Shown piece by piece: positions 13,275-21,186 of a stretch of 36,376 nucleotides of DNA. The stretch's first letter is position 1, and every line of letters begins with the position of its first letter. This DNA comes from an uncultured Eubacteriales bacterium (GTDB taxonomy: Bacteria > Bacillota > Clostridia > Christensenellales > Aristaeellaceae), in the NCBI GenBank assembly GCA_902790495.1, contig CADASK010000029.1, positions 1 to 36,376 of the forward strand, in the 5' to 3' direction. Below the pieces are notes generated by a model. That model saw only the letters and a list, made by a program, of their open reading frames with translations. It was not told where the DNA came from and searched no databases. A program made the translations under genes and the position numbers.

Positions 13275-14293
13275 TTACAGGCTGCCGTCCAGGATGGCGT
13301 TGACTACGACGCTGCCCACGTCGAAGTTGTTCTTGCGGGCGGTGGCGAAGATGTCAGCGGCTTCCACGTTTTCCTCGGAGGCCAGGGTCTCCTTGAAGTT
13401 GGGATCCCAGAGGCTCTCGGGGGCGCGCCGTTCATGAAGACGTCCATGTTGACGGAGTCGCGGATGATGATGAAACGGTCCAGCATGCCCAGGCGGTCCA
13501 GCACCACGGCCAGGGCGGTGTCTTCCATCTCGGTCAGGGCGAAGGGATCGGGCGCGCCGTAGGTCTCGCACATGAGCAGGGCGTTGGCATGGTCGCGATA
13601 GCCCTTCCAGTAGTTGTCGCCGGTGACGGTGGTGCCGCGCAGGACCTTGGGATCGCGGACGGCCCACTCAGCGCCGTCGAAGGCGGCGGACATGAAGTTG
13701 CGGGTGCGCTCCGTGGTGGCCAGGGGAACATCCTTCACCAGGTCATAGACCTTGGCCATCAGATCCTGGTCAAGCAGCTTGTAGCTGGAGCTGTCGTAGC
13801 TGGCGTCATGGAACCAGGTAGTGCCCTCGGGATCAGTCATCTCGCGGATGTCAGCGTGATGGCCCAGGTCATAGTCGATGGCGGCGGTGATCACAAACAC
13901 GTCACCCATCACGCCGTACTCATATGCGGAACCGGCGCAGCCCGTGCTGATGACATAGGCATTGGAGAAATCGAAGCGGCTGTCGTTCAGGACTGCCATC
14001 AGGCTCAGCGCGGTGTTGACCTTGCCCATGCCGGTGACATAGAGGGCCACGCCGTCCTTGACGTACAGCTTGTTCTCGCCGAAGCCGCCGCGGATCTCGT
14101 ATGCCTCGCCGCCGGCGCAATAGGCCTCATAGTAGTACTGGGCTTCACCGGGGAAGTCGTCCGCCAGTTCGCCGGACTCGAACTTGGGCAAAAGCAGGGC
14201 CTTGATGGCAACGGGCTCCTCGGCCATGGCGGAAACCGCGAAGAGGCTGACGAGCATCAGGGAGAGGATCAGGGCGGCAAGCAGTTTTTTCAT
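13275..14293 (-). pseudogene. Purine nucleoside permease (NUP) family protein, frameshifted
   Basis: A signal peptide (MKKLLAALILSLMLVSLFAV, ending AMA-E) leads into a protein resembling the NUP family, which is related in fold to nucleoside phosphorylases. Blocks seen include IKALLLPKFE, VTGMGKVNTALSLMAVL, STGCAGSAYEYG, DYDLGHHAD and RGTTVTGDNYWKGYRDHA. The frame runs to about 13424 (DSVNMDVFMNGAP) and then turns to nonsense. The true continuation (PESLWDPNFKETLASEENVE, ending VVVNAILDGSL) lies in another frame and stops at 13275. Adding one base to the five-G run at 13419-13423 restores a single reading frame of about 339 codons. It could be a real inactivating mutation or a homopolymer sequencing error. 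SD AAAGGAGA precedes the start. Secreted NUP-like proteins are little studied in bacteria; transport or nucleoside binding is only inferred from the family name. Confidence 0.8.
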
Positions 14294-14370
14294 GTGCTTT
14301 CTCCTTTGTCTGTCGATCGTTTTGCTGCGTTCCGTCTTGAATGTTCGTGATTCAGCCGGGAACGGCGCCT

Positions 14371-14399
14371 ATCATAGCGCCTGTTTCCTGCTTTGTCAA
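14371..14399 (-). promoter_or_regulatory. Sigma-A promoter of the permease-family gene
   Basis: Minus strand TTGACA (14399-14394), 17-base spacer, TATGAT (14376-14371). Confidence 0.8.
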
Positions 14400-14520
14400 G
14401 CGTTTTCGCGGACATTATCTTGTGTATCGAGAATGCTGTTCGTATTTGGACCGTATTCTCCATGTTGCCCTGATCTGGCCTTCCGCGGCCTTCTCCGGGG
14501 CGATTCAGATTGGTCTCATA

Positions 14521-14549
14521 TTGTCTTTTTTTCGCCTTTGTGCTATCAT
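14521..14549 (+). promoter_or_regulatory. Possible promoter of the glmM-like gene
   Basis: TTGTCT (14521-14526), 17-base spacer, TATCAT (14544-14549). The -10 box overlaps the first in-frame ATG (14548), so a transcript would begin at about 14556, inside the apparent coding frame. See the glmM entry. Confidence 0.6.
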
Positions 14550-15888
14550 GCATGTGCCGGCAGACCGCCGGAAAAATATCGGCCGTTTTCTCGGCTGGTA
14601 CTACGGAGAGCTCCGCAGCCAGCGCGGCGACGGCAGCCAGGCCCGTGTGGTCATCGGCAAGGACACGCGCCGTTCCAGCTATATGTTTGAGTACGCCCTC
14701 GTAGCTGGCCTCACAGCCTCCGGCGCGGAGGCCTGCATGCTGCACGTCACCACGACGCCCTCCGTCGCCTACGTGACGCACATGGACGATTTCGACTGCG
14801 GCATCATGATCTCTGCCAGCCACAACCCCTACTACGACAACGGCATCAAGCTGCTCTCCGCCGGCGGCGAGAAGATGGATGAGGACACCATCTCCCTGAT
14901 CGAGGACTACCTGGACGGCGGCGTCGAGGTCTTTGGCAAGCGGCTCACAGAAGTGCCGCTGGCCACCGGCGAGCGCATCGGCCGCACGGTGGACTACGTG
15001 GCGGGCCGCAACCGCTACATCGGGTATCTGATCTCCCTGGGCCAGTACTCCTTCCGCGGAATGCGGGTCGGCCTGGACTGCGCCAACGGCTCCGCCTGGA
15101 ACATCGCCAAGTCCGTCTTCGACGCCCTGGGCGCTAAGACCTATGTGATCAACGCCGATCCCGACGGCCTGAACATCAACCGCGACGCTGGCTCCACCCA
15201 CATCGAGGCCCTGCAGCGCTATGTGCTGGAGCAGCACCTGGATGTCGGCTTCGCCTACGACGGCGACGCGGACCGCTGCCTGGCCGTGGATGAGAAGGGC
15301 AACGTCGTCACCGGCGACCACATCCTCTACATCTACGGCAGCTACATGAAGGAGCGCGGCAAGCTGGCCGAAAACACGGTCGTCGCCACGGTGATGAGCA
15401 ACTTCGGCTTCTTCAAGGCCATGGACGAGGCCGGCATCCACACCGCCCAGACCAAGGTCGGCGACAAGTACGTCTATGAGTACATGATGCAGCACGGCTG
15501 CCGTCTGGGCGGCGAGCAGAGCGGCCACATCATCTTCTCGAAATATGCGACAACGGGCGACGGCATCCTCACCAGCATGAAGATCATGGAAGTGATGCTG
15601 GCAAAGAAGAAGCCCCTGAGTGCCCTGTGCGAGGGCATGACCATGTACCCGCAGGTGCTGCGGAACATGCGCGTCAAGGACAAGCCCGCCGCCCAGAACG
15701 ATGCCGTTGTGCAGGCGAAGATCGCCGAGGTGGCTGACACCCTCGGCAGCACGGGCCGCATCCTCGTGCGGGAAAGCGGCACCGAGCCCGTGATCCGCGT
15801 GATGGTGGAGGCCCAGAGCGAGGAGCAGTGCCGCGAGCTGGTGGACAGCGTCTGCGACGTGATCCAGGCCCGGGGCCACTGCGTGTGA
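14548..15888 (+). CDS. glmM: Phosphoglucosamine mutase-like protein, 5' end apparently deleted
   Basis: Most of a phosphohexomutase of the GlmM type, which converts GlcN-6-P to GlcN-1-P for UDP-GlcNAc and wall synthesis. Present: the phosphoserine loop IMISASHNP (Ser about 90), metal loop YDGDADRCLAVD, sugar loop GGEQSGH and phosphate loop RESGTEPVIRVM. The N-terminal motif of the family, F-G-T-D-G-x-R-G, is absent in all three frames. Similarity begins abruptly at IGRFLGWYYGEL, about 11 residues after the first possible ATG. That ATG has no SD and sits in the -10 box; an in-frame GTG at 14554 is the only other nearby candidate. The simplest reading is a small deletion removing SD, start and roughly the first 20 codons. 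Assembly error is the main alternative. The gene precedes a GlmU-like protein by 35 bases. Confidence 0.8.
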   Translation: MHVPADRRKNIGRFLGWYYGELRSQRGDGSQARVVIGKDTRRSSYMFEYALVAGLTASGAEACMLHVTTTPSVAYVTHMDDFDCGIMISASHNPYYDNGIKLLSAGGEKMDEDTISLIEDYLDGGVEVFGKRLTEVPLATGERIGRTVDYVAGRNRYIGYLISLGQYSFRGMRVGLDCANGSAWNIAKSVFDALGAKTYVINADPDGLNINRDAGSTHIEALQRYVLEQHLDVGFAYDGDADRCLAVDEKGNVVTGDHILYIYGSYMKERGKLAENTVVATVMSNFGFFKAMDEAGIHTAQTKVGDKYVYEYMMQHGCRLGGEQSGHIIFSKYATTGDGILTSMKIMEVMLAKKKPLSALCEGMTMYPQVLRNMRVKDKPAAQNDAVVQAKIAEVADTLGSTGRILVRESGTEPVIRVMVEAQSEEQCRELVDSVCDVIQARGHCV

Positions 15889-15923
15889 GGCAGCGGCAAG
15901 TAAACAAGACGCAGAGGTGCAGT

Positions 15924-16589
15924 ATGCTGACAGTGAAGGATTTGTTTGATCTCTCCCATTCCCTCGCGGGCGCCTGGCTCGCGGGGTTCGAGAAGCCCTG
16001 GGAGGCGCTCCCCGGCATCAAGGCGATGATCCTGGAGCTCGGCCCGACCCTCGATCCGGCCGAATACAACGAGGTTTCCGAGCATGTGTGGGTGCACCGC
16101 ACCGCCGTGGTCGCGCCGACGGCCTTCCTAGGGGCCCCGTGCATCATCGGCCCGGAGACCGAGGTGCGCCACTGCGCCTTCATCCGCAGCAGCGCGCTGG
16201 TGGGCGCGCACTGCGTGGTCGGCAACTCGGTGGAGCTGAAGAACGTCATCCTGTTTGACAACGTGCAGACCCCACACTATAATTATGTGGGCGACAGCAT
16301 CCTCGGCTACAAGAGCCACATGGGCGCAGGCTCCATCACCTCCAACGTCAAGAGCGACAAGACCCTGGTCTCGGTGCGCTCGGCGGAGTGCGTCTGCCCC
16401 ACCGGTCTGAAGAAATTCGGCGCTGTGCTCGGCGACCGGGTCGAGGTGGGCTGCAACAGCGTGCTGAATCCCGGCACGGTCATCGGGCCGGACAGCCGCG
16501 TGTATCCCCTCTCCAGCGTGCGCGGCGAGCTTCCGCCCCGCAGCCTGTGGAAAACTGGCGGCGTCATCGTCCCCATCGAAGATCGCTGA
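15924..16589 (+). CDS. Left-handed beta-helix hexapeptide protein, GlmU C-domain-like
   Basis: 221 residues from the ATG at 15924, with SD AGAGGTG 4 bases upstream. From about residue 55 onward it consists of hexapeptide repeats (VAPTAFLGAPCIIGPETEV and so on). A block resembling the acetyltransferase half of GlmU follows: ELKNVILFDN, then YNYVGDSILGYKSHMGAGSI. No nucleotidyltransferase domain is present, although such proteins are often labelled UDP-GlcNAc pyrophosphorylase-related. It directly follows the glmM-like gene, so an acyltransferase step on amino-sugar phosphate is a reasonable inference. Substrate is not determined. Confidence 0.85.
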   Translation: MLTVKDLFDLSHSLAGAWLAGFEKPWEALPGIKAMILELGPTLDPAEYNEVSEHVWVHRTAVVAPTAFLGAPCIIGPETEVRHCAFIRSSALVGAHCVVGNSVELKNVILFDNVQTPHYNYVGDSILGYKSHMGAGSITSNVKSDKTLVSVRSAECVCPTGLKKFGAVLGDRVEVGCNSVLNPGTVIGPDSRVYPLSSVRGELPPRSLWKTGGVIVPIEDR

Positions 16590-16605
16590 CTTTGGGAGGA
16601 TTATT

Positions 16606-17211
16606 ATGGGACAGATTCGCGTCACCCCGTGCCCCATCGAGGGCCTTTACGTCATTGAACCCGCCGTGCACGGCGACCAGCGCGGCTACTTCACCGAGAC
16701 CTACAACCAGCGCGATATGGCCGAAGCGGGCCTGAACATGGTCTTCGTGCAGGACAACCAGAGCATGTCCGTCAAGGGCGTGCTGCGCGGTCTGCACTTC
16801 CAGAAGCAGTATCCCCAGGGCAAGCTGGTGCGCGTGATCCGCGGTGCCGTGTTCGACGTGGCCGTCGACCTGCGCAAGGGCAGCAAGACCTATGGCCAGT
16901 GGCACGGCGAGGAGCTGACCGCCGAGAACCACCGGCAGTTCTACATCAGCGAGGGCTTCGCCCACGGCTTCCTGGTGCTCAGCGACGTCGCCGAGTTCTG
17001 CTACAAGGTCACCGACTTCTGGCATCCCGGCGACGAGAGCGGCCTGGCCTGGAACGATCCCGCCATCGGCATCACCTGGCCCGGCCTGCAGGGCAGCTAT
17101 CCCGGCAGCGCCTCCGCCGAGGGCTACACGCTTTCGGACGGCACCCCGCTCAATCTCTCGGACAAGGATCAGAAATGGCCCCAGCTGAAGGACGCCTTCA
17201 TCTTTCAGTGA
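16606..17211 (+). CDS. rfbC: dTDP-4-dehydrorhamnose 3,5-epimerase
   Basis: 201 residues of the RmlC cupin family, which epimerises dTDP-4-keto-6-deoxyglucose on the way to dTDP-L-rhamnose. Family blocks: GDQRGYFTETYNQ, QDNQSMSVKGVLRGLHFQ (catalytic His in RGLHFQ), GKLVRVIRGAVFDVAVDLRK, FYISEGFAHGFLVLSD and YKVTDFWHPGDE. SD GGAGGATT is 6 bases before the ATG, and the gene starts 16 bases after the hexapeptide gene, so the three plus-strand genes look like one operon. The other rhamnose genes (rfbA, rfbB, rfbD) are not in the window. Confidence 0.95.
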   Translation: MGQIRVTPCPIEGLYVIEPAVHGDQRGYFTETYNQRDMAEAGLNMVFVQDNQSMSVKGVLRGLHFQKQYPQGKLVRVIRGAVFDVAVDLRKGSKTYGQWHGEELTAENHRQFYISEGFAHGFLVLSDVAEFCYKVTDFWHPGDESGLAWNDPAIGITWPGLQGSYPGSASAEGYTLSDGTPLNLSDKDQKWPQLKDAFIFQ

Positions 17212-17220
17212 CCGGGTCTG

Positions 17221-17245
17221 AAACCGCCCAAGCGGCGGTTTTTTG
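17221..17245 (+). terminator. Terminator of the glmM-rfbC operon
   Basis: AAACCGCC (17221-17228), 5-base loop, GGCGGTTT (17234-17241), then a T run continuing to 17244. It follows the rfbC stop by 9 bases. Confidence 0.9.
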
Positions 17246-17283
17246 CTTTCCTAAACAAGCGTCCTTCTCCCACGTTTCGTTTC

Positions 17284-17312
17284 TTGAAACACAGCTTTTC
17301 CTGTGGTACAAT
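17284..17312 (+). promoter_or_regulatory. Sigma-A promoter of the zinc-ribbon/L,D-transpeptidase pair
   Basis: TTGAAA (17284-17289), 17-base spacer, TACAAT (17307-17312). Start near 17319, about 50 bases before the ATG. Confidence 0.8.
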
Positions 17313-17370
17313 ACCGCCAGATGACTTTCTCAGACCCATGCGGTGCCGCCGGCGCCGGAAAGGAGCTGCC

Positions 17371-18303
17371 ATGCCTTACACCTGTCCCTGCAAGGCCTGC
17401 GGGCACGATGTCCAGGCGGGCGACACCTGCCCGGAGTGCGGCGGGAAGCTGAACCCCGTCGCAGCCCGCATCCTCTGGGAAGAGCGGCGTCTGCCCGTCG
17501 CCAGCTGGATCTGCTGGAACAGTATCCTGCGCGTGGCGCTGCCTGTCTACGGGCTGACGGTTGCCGTGATTCTCGCGGTGGAGCTGGCCTTCGGCGGTCT
17601 CCGCTCCGCTGAAGCCCTGCTGACCGGCGGCTTCGGGACTGCGGCCCTGGCGATTCTCGCAGCGCTCCTGACGGGCACCGGGATCGTGCTGCTGGCGCGC
17701 GGGCCGGAGACGCTGAGCTGCTGGGTCGACAAGCGCGGTCTCCACATGACCGTCATGATTTCAGAGCCGACTCGCCTGCGCCTGCTGGCCCGCGGACTCC
17801 CCGCCGAGACAGCCGCCAAAGCAAGGGCAGGAAAGCCGCTGAAGGCAGCGGAGACATCGATCGCCTGGCGCGAGATCCGCCGCATCCAGCTCTGGCCGCA
17901 AAAGGGTCTGATCCTCGCCTACGCTCCCCGGTTCTGGCTCCGCCTGGCCGTGCCCTGCCCGTCCCATCTGCGCGCGGAGGTGCTGGAGGCCATCTGCGAA
18001 TACGTGGGCAAGCGCAAGGACATCCTGCTGCCGGAGGCTCTACGCCCGGAGACAGAGAAGAAGCCCAAACGGCGCTTCCACCTCTTCCACCGGAAGCATG
18101 CAGATCCCGCGAAGGGCGCGAAGCACGCAACAGCAAAGAAAAAAGCCGCTTCCTCCAAGGGCAAGAGCATTCGTAAGAAACCAGCCTCGGCGACGAGCCG
18201 GCCCTCGGCCCACGTCAGCATGGAGGAGATCATCGCGATGAATGAGGAGGAGGCCCAGCGGCAGGCCATCGACTCCGAGCGGGAGAGCCGCAGGCGGCGC
18301 TGA
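17371..18303 (+). CDS. Zinc-ribbon membrane protein of unknown function
   Basis: 310 residues; family not recognised. Residues 1-30 form a zinc ribbon with two Cys pairs (CPCKACG, then CPECGGKL). Two membrane segments follow, about 53-73 (LRVALPVYGLTVAVILAVEL) and 88-110 (FGTAALAILAALLTGTGIVLL). After them comes a cytoplasmic-looking domain of about 100 residues containing IAWREIRRIQLWPQKGLI, reminiscent of PH-like membrane domains. The tail is very basic (many Lys, Arg, Ala and Ser) and ends in a charged helix. Start chosen at the ATG with SD AAAGGAGC. It is transcribed with the downstream L,D-transpeptidase (24 bases apart), suggesting an envelope role, but no function can be claimed. Confidence 0.8.
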   Translation: MPYTCPCKACGHDVQAGDTCPECGGKLNPVAARILWEERRLPVASWICWNSILRVALPVYGLTVAVILAVELAFGGLRSAEALLTGGFGTAALAILAALLTGTGIVLLARGPETLSCWVDKRGLHMTVMISEPTRLRLLARGLPAETAAKARAGKPLKAAETSIAWREIRRIQLWPQKGLILAYAPRFWLRLAVPCPSHLRAEVLEAICEYVGKRKDILLPEALRPETEKKPKRRFHLFHRKHADPAKGAKHATAKKKAASSKGKSIRKKPASATSRPSAHVSMEEIIAMNEEEAQRQAIDSERESRRRR

Positions 18304-18327
18304 CGCTTGCGTCGAAAGGAGGCAATG

Positions 18328-19731
18328 ATGAAAAGAATCTTATGGCTGGCGGCGCTTCTCACCTGCGTCCTCAGCGTATCCCACTGTCTCGCGCTGGGCA
18401 TCAGCGTGGAGCAGGAGCTGGTTCCCTTCGGCGAGAATCCCATCACCGTCACAGCCAGCGAACCCGGCTACCTCACCCTGCGCGTGGTGCAGGAGGATAT
18501 CGAGCGCCGGGTGATCGTGGAGGAGGAAGCCATCCTCCAGGGACGCACGTTCATCCCCTACGACGGCCTGGCCTGGAACGAGGAGCCCTTTGCCCGCAGC
18601 TCGAAGGTCACCGTGGAGGCCCTGTTTCTCTCCGAGAGCGGCGCCGAGGAGGAGGCCTCCCTGAGCACCTACGCGAAAACCCCGAAATCCGCCATCGTCT
18701 ACGCCCTGCCGGAGCGCAGCGTCTACGCCTATGAGCGGGGCAGCAACGGCCTGCGCATCGACGCGTCCCTCTCCGCCGCCGGGCAGATCAACCTGCAGAT
18801 CGTCTCCCCCGACGATCCCGATCAGGTGCTCTGGGCCCAGAGCAAATCCACCTCCGGCGAGGACAATGAGAAGTTCTTCTGGAAGGGCACGACCACCGGC
18901 GGCAAGGTCCTGCCGGCGGGCGACTACGAGCTGCGTGCCTTCAGCCGGGCGATGCCTGAGCGGGTCCTCACCGTGCCGCTGACCCTGCTGGCCGCGCCCG
19001 AGGAGGCCCTCGAGCCCGCCGTCACCGGCACCCTGATCCCCGCCGACGACGCGACGGACGAGGAGATCTGGGACATGCTGATGCAGCCGGCTTTCGTCAT
19101 CAACGGCGGCGAGGGCGGCGGCTGCGCTATCCACGAAAAGCCCAGCAACCGCAGCAAGACCGTCGGGATGATCACCTGTGCCACGGTCGGCGTCACGATT
19201 CTCGACCTCTCCCACGACACCCACGCGCTGATCGGCGCCTGGCGGCAGGAGGACGGCACCTGGGTCGAGGGCTATGTGGAGAAGCGCCTGCTCATGCTCA
19301 AGCGCCCCAACGACAGGGTGGGTGTCGTGGTGGACAAGCGCACCCAGGAGCTGACCGTCTTCATGGACGGGGAGCGCCTGGGCACGGCGATGGTCTCCAC
19401 CGGCCTGCCGACCGCCTCCCGCAAGCGCGCCGAGACCCGCGCGGGCGTGTACTTCACCGCCAGCCGGCAGGGTGGCTTCATGGAGGAGGGCTACCGCTAT
19501 GCCTACCCGATCCGCATCGACGGCGGCAACCTGATTCACCAGATTGGCTACCAGTCCAAGCATGGCTCCGCGCCCAACTTCACCGCGCAGATCAAGACCC
19601 TCGGGCAGAAGGCCAGCCACGGCTGCATCCGGGTGGACTGCCGGGTGACGGAGGCGAGCAACGGCATCAACGCCTATTGGCTCTGGACGCACCTGGGCAG
19701 GAATGTGAAGATCATCGTCATCGACGGATAG
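18328..19731 (+). CDS. Secreted L,D-transpeptidase (YkuD domain) with accessory N-terminal domains
   Basis: 467 residues. A signal peptide (MKRILWLAALLTCVLSVSHC) is followed by a beta-rich region. About 130-215 resembles the FlgD-like Ig fold (AAGQINLQIVSPDD, then GKVLPAGDYELRAFS). About 255-325 looks like an SH3-type segment (AIHEKPSNRSKTVGMI, then WVEGYVEKR). The catalytic YkuD domain spans about 330-467, with active-site HGCIRVDCRV (SHGC motif, nucleophile Cys) preceded by NLIHQIGYQS. It should form 3-3 peptidoglycan cross-links or attach proteins to the wall outside the membrane. AAAGGAGG lies 5 bases before this ATG and 2 before the adjacent one at 18325, so 18328 is preferred. Confidence 0.92.
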   Translation: MKRILWLAALLTCVLSVSHCLALGISVEQELVPFGENPITVTASEPGYLTLRVVQEDIERRVIVEEEAILQGRTFIPYDGLAWNEEPFARSSKVTVEALFLSESGAEEEASLSTYAKTPKSAIVYALPERSVYAYERGSNGLRIDASLSAAGQINLQIVSPDDPDQVLWAQSKSTSGEDNEKFFWKGTTTGGKVLPAGDYELRAFSRAMPERVLTVPLTLLAAPEEALEPAVTGTLIPADDATDEEIWDMLMQPAFVINGGEGGGCAIHEKPSNRSKTVGMITCATVGVTILDLSHDTHALIGAWRQEDGTWVEGYVEKRLLMLKRPNDRVGVVVDKRTQELTVFMDGERLGTAMVSTGLPTASRKRAETRAGVYFTASRQGGFMEEGYRYAYPIRIDGGNLIHQIGYQSKHGSAPNFTAQIKTLGQKASHGCIRVDCRVTEASNGINAYWLWTHLGRNVKIIVIDG

Positions 19732-19739
19732 GGACACGC

Positions 19740-19779
19740 AAAAGGCACAGCGATCATTGAAGCCGCTGTGCCTTTTGTT
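19740..19779. terminator. Bidirectional terminator between convergent genes
   Basis: AAAAGGCACAGCG (19740-19752) pairs with CGCTGTGCCTTTT (19764-19776), 13 pairs with an 11-base loop, T-rich on the plus strand. A-rich flank on the left gives a T tract on the minus strand too, so it can serve both the L,D-transpeptidase and galK. Confidence 0.85.
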
Positions 19780-19792
19780 TACAGACAGGTTT

Positions 19793-19849
19793 CGGCCTGC
19801 GGGCCGACCCGGGAGCTTTGCGATCGCCCCCGGGACCCCTTCGCTGCAT
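19793..19849 (-). repeat. Dispersed two-hairpin element, copy A
   Basis: On the plus strand: stem CGGCC/GGCCG closing TGCG, then CCCGGGAGC / GCCCCCGGG (one A-C mismatch) closing TTTGCGATC, then ACCCCTTCGCTGCAT. It lies 31 bases past the galK stop, inside what would be its 3' UTR. Annotated on the minus strand because all copies lie 3' of minus-strand genes; the true sense strand is unknown. Confidence 0.8.
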
Positions 19850-19880
19850 GTGTTTATTTCCTTGAGCTGTGGAAAAATAC

Positions 19881-21158
19881 TCAGTCCAGGCTGACCTCAG
19901 CCGCACCCTCGGGACGGATGTCCAGCACGTGGCAGCAGCCCTTGCCGAACACCGCATCGTTGGCGGCGATGAAGCTGTCCAGCCCCTCGGTGCGGACAAA
20001 GTTGAGCGTCGTGCCGGCAAAGCCACCGCCGTGCACGCGGGTCGCCGCGCAGGCGGGATGAGCCTTCGCGATGGCCTGGGCGAGGCAGAGGCCCTGCTCC
20101 TCAGGGTAGGCGTAGACGTTCTGCAGCAGCGTCCAGGAGGACAGGCCGCTGGCGTTGATCTCAGCGAGGAAGGCCTCCACGTCGTCCGCCTTCAGCGCCT
20201 GCACCTGGGCCGCCACCCTGCGGTTCTCGCCGTAGAAGTGGAAGGCGCGGAGCAGCGCGCGGTCAGGCACCTTGTGATAGAGCTTCGGCAGCGCCGCCAT
20301 GAAGGCAGCCTCGTCCACGTCCGCCAGCAGCTTGCCGCCCAGCGCCTCCGCCACCTGCTTCATCTCGGCGGGAATCGCCGCGTAGGCGGGCGTCAGGTTG
20401 GCGTGGCTGGCGCCCGTGGCCACCACCACTAAGGCAAAGCCCTTGTCGGCGAAGCTGTAGCTCAGGGCATTGACTGTCGGGTCCTCCGTGGCGAAGTCGA
20501 TGTTCACCAGGCCGCCCGAGGAGGAGGCCATCTGATCCAGCAGGCCGCTGGGCTTGCCGAAATGCACGTTCTCCGCGTACTGGCTGATCTTCGCCCTAGT
20601 CTTGAAGTCGATGACCGAGCCGTTGTACAGCCGGTCCTGAATCGCCACCATCAGCACCTCGAAGGCCGCGGAGGATGAAAGCCCGCTGCCCGAGGCCACG
20701 GACGAGGTCATCACCGCGTCAAAGCCGCCGATTTTGTAGCCCAAGGCCGCCATCCTGCACGCCACTCCGCGGATCAGCGCGGAGGTGGTTCCCTCCTCGC
20801 CCGCCTGGGGCTCCAGCTGCTCCAGGTTCACCTCGATAGCCGGATAGCCCTCGGAGTGCAAACAGACGGTCCTGTCCGCGCGGGGGCTCACCGCCGCCAG
20901 GGCGTCCAGGTTGACCGCCGCGGCCAGCACCTGGCCATGGTTGTGGTCGGTGTGGTTGCCGCCGATCTCCGTGCGCCCGGGCGCGCTCATCAGCAGAACG
21001 GTCTCCCGCTCGCCAAAGGTTTCCTCAAAACGATCCAGCAGCGTCTGATAGCGCGCCTGCTGGCGCTGTACCATGCCGTCCCGGGTACCGTACAGCTCCG
21101 CGAGCCGCGCGGCCGTCTTCTCAGTGGCAATCGCTGCCCTTCTCTGTCGATGCTCCAT
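19881..21158 (-). CDS. galK: Galactokinase (GHMP family)
   Basis: 425 residues from the ATG at 21158 (SD AGAGGAG). It phosphorylates galactose to galactose-1-phosphate with ATP in the cytoplasm. Visible: galactokinase signature SAPGRTEIGGNHTDHNHG (about 57-74), the GHMP ATP-binding motif SSVASGSGLSSSAAFEVL, and the C-terminal motif RVHGGGFAGTTLNFV. The open frame extends upstream of this start, but that sequence is the end of the overlapping solute-binding-protein gene. It lies 28 bases behind that gene and is probably co-transcribed with it. The mgl-type transporter at the other end of the window would deliver its substrate. Confidence 0.93.
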   Translation of the reverse strand: MEHRQRRAAIATEKTAARLAELYGTRDGMVQRQQARYQTLLDRFEETFGERETVLLMSAPGRTEIGGNHTDHNHGQVLAAAVNLDALAAVSPRADRTVCLHSEGYPAIEVNLEQLEPQAGEEGTTSALIRGVACRMAALGYKIGGFDAVMTSSVASGSGLSSSAAFEVLMVAIQDRLYNGSVIDFKTRAKISQYAENVHFGKPSGLLDQMASSSGGLVNIDFATEDPTVNALSYSFADKGFALVVVATGASHANLTPAYAAIPAEMKQVAEALGGKLLADVDEAAFMAALPKLYHKVPDRALLRAFHFYGENRRVAAQVQALKADDVEAFLAEINASGLSSWTLLQNVYAYPEEQGLCLAQAIAKAHPACAATRVHGGGFAGTTLNFVRTEGLDSFIAANDAVFGKGCCHVLDIRPEGAAEVSLD

Positions 21159-21186
21159 CACGAATCTCCTCTTTCCTTCAGCCGCA

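Noticed and set aside
14290-15879. A 529-residue minus-strand open frame opposite the glmM-like gene
   Set aside because: Antisense shadow of a GC-rich gene; the composition is typical of reverse-complement frames and the plus strand shows clear phosphohexomutase motifs.
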